NCBI GenBank assembly: GCA_009767595.1
Contig: VSDK01015324.1
Location: forward strand, 7,822 to 71,821
DNA length: 64,000 bases
DNA from: Symbiodinium kawagutii
Lineage: Eukaryota; Sar; Dinophyceae; Suessiales; Symbiodiniaceae
Direction of reading: 5' to 3'
This document shows positions 19,553 to 31,700 of this stretch, piece after piece. The notes beneath the pieces are model-generated. The model saw only the letters and a program-made list of their open reading frames with translations. It was not told the origin of the DNA and did not search any database. Made by a program: the position numbers and the translations under genes. Each line of letters opens with the position of its first letter. Position 1 is the stretch's first letter.

Positions 19553-20049
19553 TCAGTTGGCTGGTGCTTGGGTTGCCTGCTGGACGCAGCCATGAAGAGG
19601 CACTGCCTACCCAAGAGTTGTCTACTTAGTTGGCTCCAGGCATAGCTGCCCCAAGGGCTCCAATCATTGACCTCAACTAGCTGGTGAATGTCAGGGAGCT
19701 ACGGAGCCAGGGATATCCCTAAATCCCTTGAAAGGGGGAGCTAAAGAGCTACAGGGAGTGGTGAAACCAGATGGTAGACAGCTTAGTCCAGCTAAATCCG
19801 AGGAAACCACTTCGAGGGAAGGTATGGATATCCAACAAGAATGACTCAGATTTGTTGCGATGGGATATTTGTATGGATATCTAAGCCATTGTGAGGTTAT
19901 GCATCAATAGCTGTTGATCTACCATCGAAATAAGGGTTCATTTAAACCTGGATCTTCCACTTCTATGTTTCCTTCTTCACTGACTCGCCTGATTTCAGAC
20001 ACTTAGATGATGGACATGTTTGAAGTGTTAGGAGTCCCATCTTTCAAAA
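19553..20049. other. Nothing firm recognised
   Basis: A short open segment after the family D element (19,551-19,629) reads WLVLGLPAGRSHEEA before its stop. The rest is unassigned. Confidence 0.3.
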
Positions 20050-20121
20050 GAATGATTGACATAATCTTGGGAATCATCTTGAAACGAATGATTGACATAA
20101 TCTTGGGAATCATCTTGAAAC
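20050..20121. repeat. 36-bp tandem repeat, two perfect units
   Basis: GAATGATTGACATAATCTTG begins each of two identical 36-bp units. Confidence 0.95.
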
Positions 20122-20201
20122 GATGCGTAGTTGCAGGTGTAACATGAAGACAAGGCCGTTGATTCCAATCCACTTTCAATCCCCTGAAGCCGCCAATGCA
20201 G

Positions 20202-20289
20202 GACGACAAGCCACGGGACTTACCCAAATTGGAGGAAGAGGTGGAGGCCAGTCGCAGCATCCCGGACGCTTTATGCAGACAGCTGGTTC
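20202..20289 (+). CDS. Exon, charged helical protein
   Basis: Opens after AATGCAG and ends before GTTAAT. The peptide is strongly charged and helical (DLPKLEEEVEASRSIPDAL). Likely an internal exon of a coiled-coil or linker region. No family recognised. Confidence 0.5.
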
Positions 20290-20558
20290 GTTAATGCCAA
20301 AAACGGCGCAGTGAACATGGCAAACAACACAAACAGTAATTGTTGGTGGTAATGGTTGTGTGTTGTTGATATGTTCATCAAAAACGGTTGATGCCGTTGA
20401 TCGTATGGAGACCATAAGTAGCAATGATGAGAGACAGATATATGGTTTACTACTAGCAGCCCCCCCGAATGGATCTGTTTCACCTGATGGCCCTCGCAGG
20501 AGGCAGCGTTTGGCTAATGCTCAGCGAGAATCCCCATGCCAACATGAATCCGCCATGA

Positions 20559-20650
20559 TTTGGTGGTTTCTCAAGATAGGGGTAAACCTCAAATCCTCAT
20601 CTGTTGATTGTCTGTAGCAATAAACCAACCCTAGCTTCGGGGTTCCCAAA
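20559..20650. repeat. Family A element, partial
   Basis: GGTGGTTTCTCAAGATAGGG at the left, then the core AATAAACCAACCCTAG and a worn right end (GGGGTTCCCA). Confidence 0.5.
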
Positions 20651-20894
20651 CTGGCTTGAGGAAGGCTGCCAACCAGTATTGACATGGGCAGCCACTCGGG
20701 TTCGGTCAGGAGAGCCATCCCAGTCGTGGTTCTGAAAGGCCCCGGGGGTGTTGCAAGGCCACTGGTGGCTGTGTGGTGGTCACCCAGCGATAGCTTTGCC
20801 ACCAGCTTCGCCACGATTTCGTCAATCCGAATTGCTTTGAGATCGACTTCCATAGCTCTACTGAAACTGTCACATACGAGTAAAAAATAATGAA

Positions 20895-21015
20895 TGCACA
20901 CACACATGTATATATATGTATATATATATATTTATATATATACACGTATACTTTTGTTTTTAAAGATATAACCCAAACAAAAAGAAGCATGTACATACAT
21001 ATATATATATATATA
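20895..21015. repeat. AT-rich microsatellite
   Basis: Repeated TATATG and TATA runs. Confidence 0.9.
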
Positions 21016-22076
21016 AAACATACGTAAAATATATGTTGAGATTTGTGTGGGTTTCGATGCCAGCATATACGTCCGGATTTGTATGCGTCCATGTTTTATG
21101 CAAGAATATACTTATTTGTAGAAAGCACCAGGTCCTTTGGATGGAATCTTTCATCACCAGACGGCCAGTACGTTCACCTCAAGCTGTCAAGGGTTTGAAG
21201 GCATTGGAGGCAGGAACCATAAGTATCAAAGGATGCCAGAAGCTGGGGGAATGTCCAAAGCTAGTGCAATTCCCGGGGAAAGGTTTTATTTCTAAGCCAG
21301 TTTGTGAATGCTTCCTGCAAAACCATTTGCTGAATCGGACCTCAAGAGAAAAAAATGCTTCTCAAAATGGAGACCCCATAAGGTTACCCCTAAATCATCC
21401 CTTACGAATCATCTATGGTAATGAGCCAACCGTTTCTTGGGAAACCGCTAAATCAGCTGGGACAACAGCCCCTCTGCCTTAGGGGGATGGTGATTTTGGA
21501 AGCTGCCGGCTGCGATCTTCCAGGAGTATTGGGGAGCTTGGCCTTCCTCTTCATTTGCCCTCAGGTGTTTGGGCCGTTTTTGCCAGGGAACCACGGGGGG
21601 TTTTGTTGGGTTGGCTGCCAGTTGACAGGTGCATGTGCATGCAGGTGCATGTAGGTGCAGTTGGATTCGTGAACTTGTGAGCACCCTTGGCCATAATTTT
21701 TATTTGCTTGTTCATGTCTGCCTTTCGAGGGGCTCAGATGTTTGGCAGGATGTTCAGTGATTGGCGTCTCGTATACTTGTCTATGTCAATGGAAGGATGC
21801 ATTTTCTTATAGGTTCTTAATTCTCACTTGCCCGAACTTTGTTGTTTTTCTCTTTTGCCCACATGTTCTTGACAACCTCATTACCAACATCATTCATGAA
21901 CAAAATCATAAACAATACCAGTTGATAGCATATATAATGACGACATGAAACAACATCTATAATGACATTCTAGTAACATCTAATGACATATACTAACATC
22001 TATAATATGACATATATTAACAAATAGTGACATAGAAAATGACATCAGAGAACCATGCAATGGATCAATAGCAACC
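21016..22076 (+). other. Weak exon candidates and AT-rich sequence
   Basis: Open segments at 21,170-21,290 (PQAVKGLKALEAGTISIKG) and 21,480-21,654 (hydrophobic) may be exons, with a worn family A copy between them (21,355-21,470). From 21,880 on it is AT-rich with ATGACAT repeats. Confidence 0.3.
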
Positions 22077-22085
22077 ATGCAATCG

Positions 22086-22315
22086 ATGACCCCCCGCACC
22101 GTAGCCCCAGGTGCCGAACTGGAGCGTGGAAGCAGCGCCACCAGCAGCGAGAATGTCTCGCCCACCATGAGCACCCGCACCCTGGGGGGCGACAACGAAG
22201 ATGTGAAGATCGCCGGGGAACCTGGTCTCCTCCCAGCGGATCAGCATCCAGACACCGAGCCGGGTCAGCCTTGGGGCCGGAACGCCACGGGTTTTGAGCC
22301 GGAACGCCAAGGATG
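22086..22315 (+). CDS. Exon, polar acidic protein
   Basis: GC-rich open segment in AT-rich surroundings, starting at an ATG. The peptide is Ser/Thr/Gly/Pro-rich and looks disordered (ELERGSSATSSENVSP, then LGGDNEDVKIAGEPG). Borders uncertain. It could hold a start codon of a gene. Confidence 0.45.
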
Positions 22316-23312
22316 TGTAGGGGGATTGTGGATGTTTGCCCAGTTAGGTGTTTTTCAGTCACTATGGTTCAAGTGGCCATATTCCGATGAATTGATTGCA
22401 TTCGAGTATTTGTAGGAATGATGGGTTTGGTTCATGCCGTATTTATAGCTTGTGTTGCAGTATATAAAAAGCAGATGGGTGTTTTTACAGTCAATCGACA
22501 AAATGCGCACAGTATCCATTATATCCCATTGCTCCATGTAGTAAAAAACAGAACAAGAGCGTTTTCAATGATCAGCAATGGTTCAGTGGTGAATCAGCTA
22601 TTTTTGATGCATGGCTGGTGATACACCACTCTTTTGACATAGTTCAACGCTCATCAGCCAAAATAACCATGATTTCGCCATGATTTGGCCATGGTTGTAG
22701 CCGGCATTGTGAAGCCACTACCAACGATTTGTTTAACCATCACTGAATAGGGGTTCAACATCCAGAATAGGTGTAGCCAGTCTGAAACCTCTCTTACTAT
22801 TCATTATTTATCGGCAAAGCCATGTATACCGTGATCAGCTGCTTTCTCAAATTTTATTATGACAGAGCCTTTCTGGATGTGACACTGATTTGGATCGAAG
22901 GTTTTGCATGTTTGTGAATTGAACAAGAAGCAGCAAAAAGCCAGGCAGGCTCATTGGGAGATCGGAAAAAGGAACCCAGCAGGGCACCACATCAGTTCGA
23001 CTTTGCTCACATGGGGGAGTACTTATCGGATACAAAGCATGTAATGTTAGATCCATGTTTACAAACCACCCTTGGTTCAACCAGAAATAGCTCGTGATTT
23101 GCCATCGAGAGTGGTGGATTTATCAATATGGATCTCCCATTGTCATTCGCATGAGGCTTCAGAAATAGATGCCACAGGATTCGGTCACCGGGAGTCCAAC
23201 TTCCAACTGCGTCTTACAGTTAGACGACCTGCATCGCTGCTGATCACTCAATAGGTTCCAGATCTAGCAGCACAATGAGTAGAAATATCTGTTTATGTAA
23301 ATGAGTATATAT

Positions 23313-23348
<36 letters not shown>

Positions 23349-24053
23349 TTGTGTATCTAAATATGCGAACAGTTAGATAAGTAAATATATATACATATAT
23401 CTGTGTGTGTGTGATTTTTTTCTTATTAACAAATGAAGCGTATAAACAAATCAATCCATAAATCGATGAATGAACAAAGAAGAAACTATACAAATGGACA
23501 ATGGATACATACATAGATGAAAAAGTAAGTAACTCAATTAATCAATACATAAATCTTGTCCAGCTTGTGGAATCTAGCGAGTTGTTTTCTTTACTTTGTT
23601 CCCGCTTTCCCACTTCCACGATCAGCCGGCACTGGTCTCCCAAGGCTGGTCTGAGTCAGCAGCTCGCGAAATTCCACTCCAGTTCCAACACGCTCCTGAG
23701 CCAGGACGGAACTGCAGAATCAGAATCCATCCGTGAACCGTGTATGAACCATGCCCGTAGCCTCATCTGGCTGGTGGTTTTAAAATGTTTTGAACATTTA
23801 CGATTTTCTATAGTAATTAATTATTAACAAATGGTTGGTTGACTAATATCTTTCATAGGGGTTGAAACCACCAACCGGCAATGATTTTAGGACTGGCACT
23901 TGCCACAGCCGCAACAGTAGGACGATTGGCACCCGAATTGCTAGACAAATCGTCACAAAGCCAGAGATAGAGATGTTTTGATGGTTCCGGGAATTGGTAA
24001 CAGCATCCGCAGGACCTCTCCTATAGCAAATGGGTCAATAACACCACTTTTCT
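22316..24053. other. Mostly non-coding
   Basis: AT-rich. Contains a CA/TA microsatellite (23,309-23,350), a family B copy (23,768-23,877) and weak exon candidates at 23,095-23,250 and 23,560-23,760. Confidence 0.35.
23768..23877. repeat. MITE-like element, family B
   Basis: CTGGCTGGTGGTTTTAAAA at the left, the core ATTAACAAATGGTTGGTTGA, and TTGAAACCACCAACCGG at the right. Confidence 0.75.
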
Positions 24054-24116
24054 TTCCAAAGCAGCGAAGTGCAGCCGGTTGGGGTGGTCAGGAGAGTTTT
24101 GTTTGAAGCCGATCAG
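24054..24116 (+). CDS. Short exon with GT donor
   Basis: Reads SSEVQPVGVVRRVLFEADQ and ends exactly before GTATGA. The acceptor is not certain. No family recognised. Confidence 0.4.
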
Positions 24117-24504
24117 GTATGAAACAGGGGCTTCTGAAGATATCGACCGTTTTTTCCCCTCCAAAATTTCAGAGGATCAATTTGATTCTTATATTTTTAT
24201 TATGGGGAGTGCACCACGGTCAGGTTGCCCAAACACAAATGTATACCAGCTTGTTCATGTTTGGATGCTTGCGAGTACTTCAAGAGCGATCTTTGGGGGT
24301 TTCTGATTTCTCTGGTGATTGGGGGGGTTTCTTATGTCGCTATACTTGTTATCCTCGTTATGGAAGCCACTTCCCATGAATGGCAACCCATCAAGAAACG
24401 GTGACTCCCTGGAAGGCCAACAGGGCTACCAGGTCTACCAGGGCTACGTGCGGGGGTATGAACCCATTTCTATACCAACTTCGAAGCCATTTCTATACCA
24501 ACTC

Positions 24505-24810
24505 ATATCCCAAAGCCTGGTTTCCAATAGATGGCTGTGCCAGCGAAAAATGCAAGTCTGCCAGGAGAATCCCATTCTGGCTCTGAGTCGCTTCTTGCAG
24601 CAGGAGCAACTTTGGGAGCTGGAAAGCGACCTGGGGGACGTGTCGTTGGTTGCGCATCCTGGCCCCGAAAGGGAGACCCGTTTCGGGAGACCTTGCAGGG
24701 CCCTGGACCCACGATCATTTCCAGCGGCCAGTGACCTGCAGGCATCTGCAGGCACTGAATCGATTCTCAGAGTCGTCGCTGAGACTCCGAACGGTCGCTC
24801 TATCCGATAG
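24505..24810 (+). CDS. Exon-like open frame ending in TAG
   Basis: About 100 codons with protein-like composition: a helical, Gln/Glu-rich part (ALSRFLQQEQLWELESDLGD) then a polar tail. An overlapping frame on the same strand is also open but Gly/Ser-rich. A family C copy starts just after the stop. No family recognised. Confidence 0.4.
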   Translation: MSQSLVSNRWLCQRKMQVCQENPILALSRFLQQEQLWELESDLGDVSLVAHPGPERETRFGRPCRALDPRSFPAASDLQASAGTESILRVVAETPNGRSIR

Positions 24811-24837
24811 TAACGCTGAAAAATGAAAATCAATATG

Positions 24838-24949
24838 GCTATGGGTCAATATTAACCAACCAATAATAGAGGATATTAACGAACAACTTATAGGGAAAAC
24901 AATGGTCAATGATAGGGGAGCTAGGGGTACAGGGTTTTGACCCACTGCC
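24838..24949 (-). repeat. MITE-like element, family C, copy 2
   Basis: Inverted relative to the other copies. Flanked by ATATG on both sides (24,833-24,837 and 24,950-24,954). Confidence 0.85.
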
Positions 24950-25198
24950 ATATGCCTAAGTTGTTGCTGCAGTTGGTGATTCGTGGTGCTTCCGGACTGG
25001 CCACCAGGCATCATGAGGCATCACTGGGCATCACTAGACATCACCAAGCGTCGCCATCCCAGGAGGAAATGCTGGAAGAACATGAGCAAAAAGAACGCCA
25101 CTCGACTCACTTGACCTTCAGTCTTGGCAATTCCAGCAATGGGACGATCAGCAATCAAAATCTGTTGCAGTTCAGGTGCTGTCAAGACATTGTTGTGT

Positions 25199-25325
25199 AG
25201 GAAAGACGGCCCAACAGCAACGCCCGCTGAGGACGCAGCAGTCAGACTCTTTTACCGCAGCGTTTGCGCGCGAATAGATGCTGTTCTATTTGATGATGTT
25301 CGACGGCAATTCTTGGAATCTTTCT
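25199..25325 (+). CDS. Exon candidate, helical
   Basis: Opens after TGTGTAG, then G. Reads a strongly helical stretch (DAAVRLFYRSVCARIDAVLF). It lies about 470 bp before the first recognised channel exon, so it could belong to the same gene. The minus strand across 25,070-25,245 is also open and protein-like. Confidence 0.35.
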
Positions 25326-25434
25326 CATCCACAGATATTAGGCACCCCCCAAAGACCAAACATCATTGAACCACCCCCTTCAAAGGATAGGAGTGACATG
25401 AGGTTCATTCTGTTGCTTCCAATCTGCTTCAGCC

Positions 25435-25638
25435 ATGGCCATGGAAGGTGGTTTACATGTGAAAGACACGTGGCTAAGGGTGGCTAGGGCTGGCTCCAGC
25501 ACTGAACATGTCGCCATGGCGTGCCACTTGGCCGCTGGGCCTCTGCACTGTTGTGCTGGGAGCGTGCCCGAGTTCACAGGTGCCCTGGATGCTGCCATCG
25601 GCTTGGGACCCGAAATGGCTTGTAGATCAGGGAAGTAA
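25435..25638 (+). other. Segment open on both strands
   Basis: A 67-codon plus-strand frame from ATG to TAA and a 134-codon minus-strand frame overlap here, both protein-like. It might be the N-terminal exon of the channel gene, but this cannot be decided by eye. Confidence 0.25.
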
Positions 25639-25792
25639 GTAGCGAGAGATAACAAGAGACTCACCATGATTCCAACATGCGGGGATGTGCTGAAGACAGA
25701 CTGCTGTCCGACATCCGCAGACCATGATTCACCCCAATGCACCTTTTGCGTCCGAGTTCGGGTCATGATTTGGAACGACTTCATTTCCTAAG

Positions 25793-25893
25793 ATGTCAAA
25801 GTGGCTGAGGAAATCGTGAGGAACCTCACGGCGGACTATGACTCTTTGGCGCACCCAGGCCTCATGAGCAGAGAGCAAGTCGAGGCGCAGCCA
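25793..25893 (+). CDS. Channel exon 1 (N-terminal extracellular)
   Basis: Opens after CCTAAG, ends before GTAATT. Reads VAEEIVRNLTADYDSLAHPG, like the helix and YD..RPG start of the extracellular domain. Ends in phase 0, matching the next exon. Confidence 0.6.
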
Positions 25894-28726
25894 GTAATTT
25901 TTTTTTGCGAAACATGGCGAAACCATAGGAAAAGTCTTGTGATTTGCCATGATTTGCCGATTTGCCTATATTTAAGTTCTTTTGCACTTTGATGCACAAT
26001 GATATACATACATACTCTCTCACACACACACACGAACACACACGAACACACACACACAGAGATAGAGAGATATTTCTTTCTCTGCTTTCTCTTGGCGGTT
26101 TCTGTTTGACCACGAATCCGAGATCCTGGCAGATCTGTCCCCAGCAGGCCGCCCCCGTAGGTGAAAGTGATGCTCTACATCACCTCCATCGTTCAAGTGG
26201 ACCAAAAGCAGCAGCAGTTGGCTGTGGAGGGCTACTACCGCACCCAGTGCCATGGTGCAATTGGGTAAGCAACAAGCTTGAGAGCAGCAGGATCATCGCA
26301 TTCCTACACTTGCTTCATTATGATCTCATTATACACAACCTCTAGACTTGTCTATCAATCAGGTACTGCATTCCTTTTTCTTTTTTTCGATTGTTGGATC
26401 CCATCCCCATCCCGTTGTTTTCCCAGGATCATCAGTAGTGAGTATTGCAGGTCAGTAGCTCACCCAAACTGTTGGATCGTCCTGTTTGTTCAAGGCGTCA
26501 GGGCTGCCAAAGTCAAATGTCTCGCCGACGGCTCATCGATTTGGCTACGGTAGATGGTAGCATTGAGCAACACCGTAGCATTGATTGGCGTTCGTTGTGA
26601 CTCACGACCGCAGTTTTTTAAAGTATGAAGGTGCACTCCAAGTGACACAGAAGCTGTACAAACTGAAATGCAGGCAGATCAGCACATCGAATATACATGC
26701 CTCAAAACCAGGCTAATGGTGGCAATCAGCAGCCTGATGCCGTGATATGCAGGGTATAAAGGTATAAGTGCCATCGTATTTGTTCCTAGGAAGTGCCTGG
26801 CGTGGGAAGTACGAAAGCCCAGCAACCATGATTTCCAGGCTACCGGTAGAAGATGCAAGGCGACGTCTCCAAGATCACATGTCCACGGACAAGTGACAGG
26901 GTCCCTATTAGGGGGTGGAAGCTATGGATGATTCTTGATTCTAATTGGTCACTTCGAGGGCGGATACGGGATCAAAAATGGATCAAATCTAGGCCAGGAG
27001 ACGGGACACATTTGGAATTCGAACGAAAGATAGCCTCTCGTACCAGAGAACCTCACACTTAATTAACTGGAGTTGATGGGTAACCGGTAATTCTACGTAA
27101 CTCCTTCTCTTCCTATCTCCTCCAGGGGATTCAAATAATGTTAGATAGAAACAGGCGGCGAGGTTTTGTAGAGGGTGAGCTCCACCCAAGGCCTGCAACC
27201 AGCATCAACCAGCCATTCCCCAGGGATCCGGGTCGGGTCTGGCGCATGAACTGGGCACCTTGCGTTGTGCTGGGCACTAAGATGGCTGGACCAACGACTG
27301 GCTTTGAAGGATCGCTTCGAGGAGGGACGACTCGAAGAAGTTGTGACAAGACTGGGGGAAGCAAAGATCAGAGTAGATCAGCTGGGATGGTGAATGGTGA
27401 GTAAACGTCTAATAGTTGAGTAATATCAATCATGGTAAGGTTAGTAAACATCTGATAGTTGAGTGATGGGTGAACCAAACAAGTTGCATGGCGGTAGAAG
27501 CATGCACGCTCGCGGTAGAACCTGCCAGGTTCAATACTACCATTGGCACCAGCCCCCAAAAAACAACACCCCTTTGGCACAAAAGGCTCCGAACCACCAT
27601 CCAGGGCCCGTGGCAATGAGGGTTCTTTCAGAAGTGCCGTTTGATGATCTCACGGACATGCAGGTGCAGGATAAATCTCGTTGCTTTTTGGTGATTTATG
27701 GAGCTCATAGGTGATTATCAAGTATGATCATTCATGTTTAATTAGTCAGTGTACTGTATCAACTTGCCTTGGAATGCTTAGTGTCAACCAGCTTTGGAGA
27801 TTCACAACGGCACCACTTCTCGGGCATGACCATTCCCAGCATCCATGGCTCACACGGAAAAACACGGTCAGGCTTGCGATTCCTTGACCATGCAGCAGCC
27901 CGTGCCCTCCAACTATCAGGTGTGGCAGCCAGTCCCTCGGTTCGCAGGAGGGGACTTGAAATCCCAAGGAAAGGTCAGACCGGTCAGACTATGTCATAGT
28001 ACTGCCAGCCTAAGAATGGTCATATTGGCGGACTTACTGAGGTGGGGGCCTTTGGGAAAGTGAATAGGTAAGATTAGAGAGCGAACCATGGTAAACCAGG
28101 CAACCAGCTTTCTGTCTATCGCTTGTGGACGAAAGATGGCCCATGCAACATGGCACATGTGCAGATGTGCATCTACAAATGTATATGTTTGTATATTTAT
28201 ACATAGCATGAAAAATGTAACTTTTGTATGCTGATACATACATTGACTAATGAAATGCAATGTAAAGGTACTGTAGAAGGAAATAATTATAGACTAATAA
28301 AGAAATACATTGACCAAATAGATAAATATCAACGGGGCTGGTGCAGGGCGACCTGTCAGCGATGGAGAGAGAGAGAGAGAAATAAAGAAAAAACAATTGA
28401 ACAACATCATAACATCTATATGTTATTTATGGTTGATTTAGATCCATATATATGGTCCATATAGATTTAAACAACCATAGATTATGGTCAATATGTATTC
28501 ATGACTATAACATTGCCTGGCTACAAGCGGAAACCCTTCGCACATGAGGACATCTACTTCGACAATTCAGCAGCTTGGCTATCTCAGCGACCTTGACAGT
28601 GACCTATGCGGGCCTTGCTTGGCCTTGCCAAATTCACCCCCCATCATCATGATGAAATGGCCATCAATTACATTTGCTAGCATTGTTGGTTACTATCCCC
28701 TATAGTGAACCATTAGTAAACCACTA

Positions 28727-28770
<44 letters not shown>

Positions 28771-31700
28771 CCATCATCACCGTCATCGTCACCAGTTGCA
28801 GCAACATTTTATTTGCGACACTCAATGTTACATGTTCAACATCTTACACGTTTAACATCTATTTGTTGAGAAATGTCTACATGTTCTGCTTGACACGATG
28901 TTGCTTTTTAGATCATGCGGCAACTTGGATGCATGAACTCTACTTCTTACTGTGTAGCATTGAGCGGAGTTGATGGCTGGAGTGCACATTTGCGACAAGC
29001 CGCTTGCAAAAACATGCAAAAACCAACGGGTTGGATCGAAGTAGTGGTTTCTCAAAATAGGGGACCCCCCCAAGCATCCATTTCATTGCCATTCAGACTA
29101 ATGAGCCAACCATTTTGGGGGGGTCCCCTATGCCTTTAGAAACCCCCAATTAGTCTGGACATAGCCGGGATCCGCGCACAAGCTGACAGCGAGGGCTCGC
29201 CAGGTCAGAGAGTGGTATGGCGCAGGATCTGTGACCGTCTATCCCGATGGCAGCTGGGCTAACGTGCTTGGCGAAGCGGTCACCCTCGACTTGAATGGTT
29301 TGGGTTTGATGATTGTTTCAACTTCTTCATTACGATTAGTATCACTTCATGATTCATCACTATGATCAGTATCCCCTCATGATTCATTACTATGATCAAG
29401 ATTGATCAAGATTACATTTGCATGCTTGATGAACGGTAGGATGTAGTAGATGCGGCCTCTGTGAGGTGGCGATGGGGAGACAATGTTGTTGATGATTCTG
29501 AGAACCCAGTGACGGCGATACATTCATTTGTGTCAAGTTACTATGATGGAACTCCTGAATTAATCATGGGTGCAGCCCAATGGTACATCTACTCTCATAC
29601 AGTATGATGCTGATGCTATGACTCCTGTTGCCTACAGTTGGAAATCTGCTGATGGTGACCTTGAAGGACCCAAACGCTGACTCGATCTGGCCACCAGCCT
29701 ATGCATTTGAACATCCATTGTGTCCGGAGAGATGCGTTGCAGGGTCCCTGCCCTTCGCAAAGCTCTGAGGCAAAGTCTTCAGGTCACAACGCTTCTTCCA
29801 CCAGTTTGGATGTCTCATGTCCTTTGCACGACTTCCCTTCGATGCCCAGACTTGCACCATCAGGACGAAGTTTGGGAAATGCAAGGAATGTTTCAGTGGA
29901 TGATTCGATGAATCTGTTGCATCATGAAGCTGATGGATTGAATTTCAAACACCTGAAAATTTCCCCAGCAGATGCGCGTCGATGTCGTCTCACCCTCGGA
30001 CCTGGAACGAGGCTAGGCTCATACTCCTGGGATGTGAGCAACATCAACGTCACCACCTTTGACGATGGAGGTGTGGACATGCCTGAGGACTACCAAGGAA
30101 CCACGGAGTTCCGCCTTGCAGGAGCAATCCCGGGGAGCTGCTGATCCCCAAAGCTGACCCCGGGGCCATGGGTCACGGATGGTGACACCAGTTGCGCCTC
30201 TTGGAGTAGGCAGATGGTGAAAAATCACTTAGTCATGGTCAAAGACTTCATGAAATATGATGAAATATGTATGAAATATCTTGAAACATCATGAATGAAC
30301 AGGTTAGTTTCATGATCCCCGGATCTTTGGAGAATGAATCGTGACTCCCTGAGTGCCAGGAGCTACCTCGGAAGTTCAGACCATCTATTTCTATGGGACG
30401 GGCGAAGCCGTAGGCCCCGCGTTGCGGCGCAACTTTCGGCTGAAGCTGTTGGGATGTCCCCTTGGCACACCATGGATGGGCCGCTTGGAGCTTCAACTGA
30501 TGTCAACAGCCGTCGTTTGATATGTGGAAATGGAGGCCAGCATTCAGCCCGAATAAGTAGTGTATGTGTATGATCTATCTAGTCATTTGTTATGATTGTT
30601 ATGTTGGATCATAAGTAGTATATGTTCAGCCCAAATATGACCACTAGTATAATATACAATGTACACACAGACTTAGGTTATGCTTAGTGTATGTACAACG
30701 AGGTCATGGTTGCCATTGCCATCAGTCGGGTTGTCGCTGCGATGCCAAGCTTCGCAAGCTTGCTGCTATGTGCACAATCATTGAATTATGTACATATACA
30801 AAGTGTCCACAAAAAAGGCGTCCACAACTGCATAAGTAGATGCCCAACACCTGACATATCGGACAACATTATCCTTTCTGATCATTGTAGTGCCTGCACT
30901 TTCATCCATCATCATCCATCATCATCCATCATCATCCATCATCATCCATCATCATCCATCATCATCCATCATCATCCATCATCATCCATCATCATCCATC
31001 CATCCATGCATGTGTCGGAAACATCCAACCAACTAGTGCCTTGGGAGTTTGGATTTTTGCCTTGCTAGCCCCCGCAGGCTACAGCTACGTGTTGATCCAT
31101 CTAAACCTGGCAAGATTGTCGGACTCCTACATGCAGCCTCTTATCCTGAAATGCTGTTGTCACTGGATGGTACTTATTGGGACAATCTGGGGGAAACCCT
31201 GGTTATAACCACCAATTTCAAGTGTTCCCCCTGTTTTTCTGCGAATTTCTCCATCAGCCAATCCAATGCTGTTGAAGACCCAAGCCTGGAATCCCCAAGA
31301 AATCAATGAAAGCCCGCAACCCCAACCTCGAAATCGCAGAACATTGCTGTTAGCCAAGGAACGTTGTCGATTAGACCCCGATTGATGGCTTTGGTGGATT
31401 CGCTGGTGAGTTCAGTGGGTCCTAAGCAGTCAGATCACCATGTGGGTGTTTCTCAAAATGTCAGACCCCCCCAATCATCTACTTGTTCATCATTTGTAGT
31501 AACAACCATTTTGGGGTTCCCTATTTTGAGAAACCACCATTTCAAAGCTCCGTTGCTGTTCGTGCTCTGAGGTTCGTCTTTGTGACTTGTATCCTCTTCG
31601 CCTTCGTGTCCTTCAGCGGTCTCTTCATCTCGCGTACCGTGGCGCCTGCACGTGTGGCGATTGCTGTGATTCCGGTGCTCATCATGTTGAACCTGGAGAT

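Noticed and set aside
29204..29297. Assignment of this exon to the channel gene as a certain member
   Set aside because: Its end phase does not fit the next exon and its sequence has no channel signature; kept only as an uncertain exon.
30903..31006. CRISPR-like array
   Set aside because: Units are directly adjacent 10-mers without spacers; it is a simple satellite.
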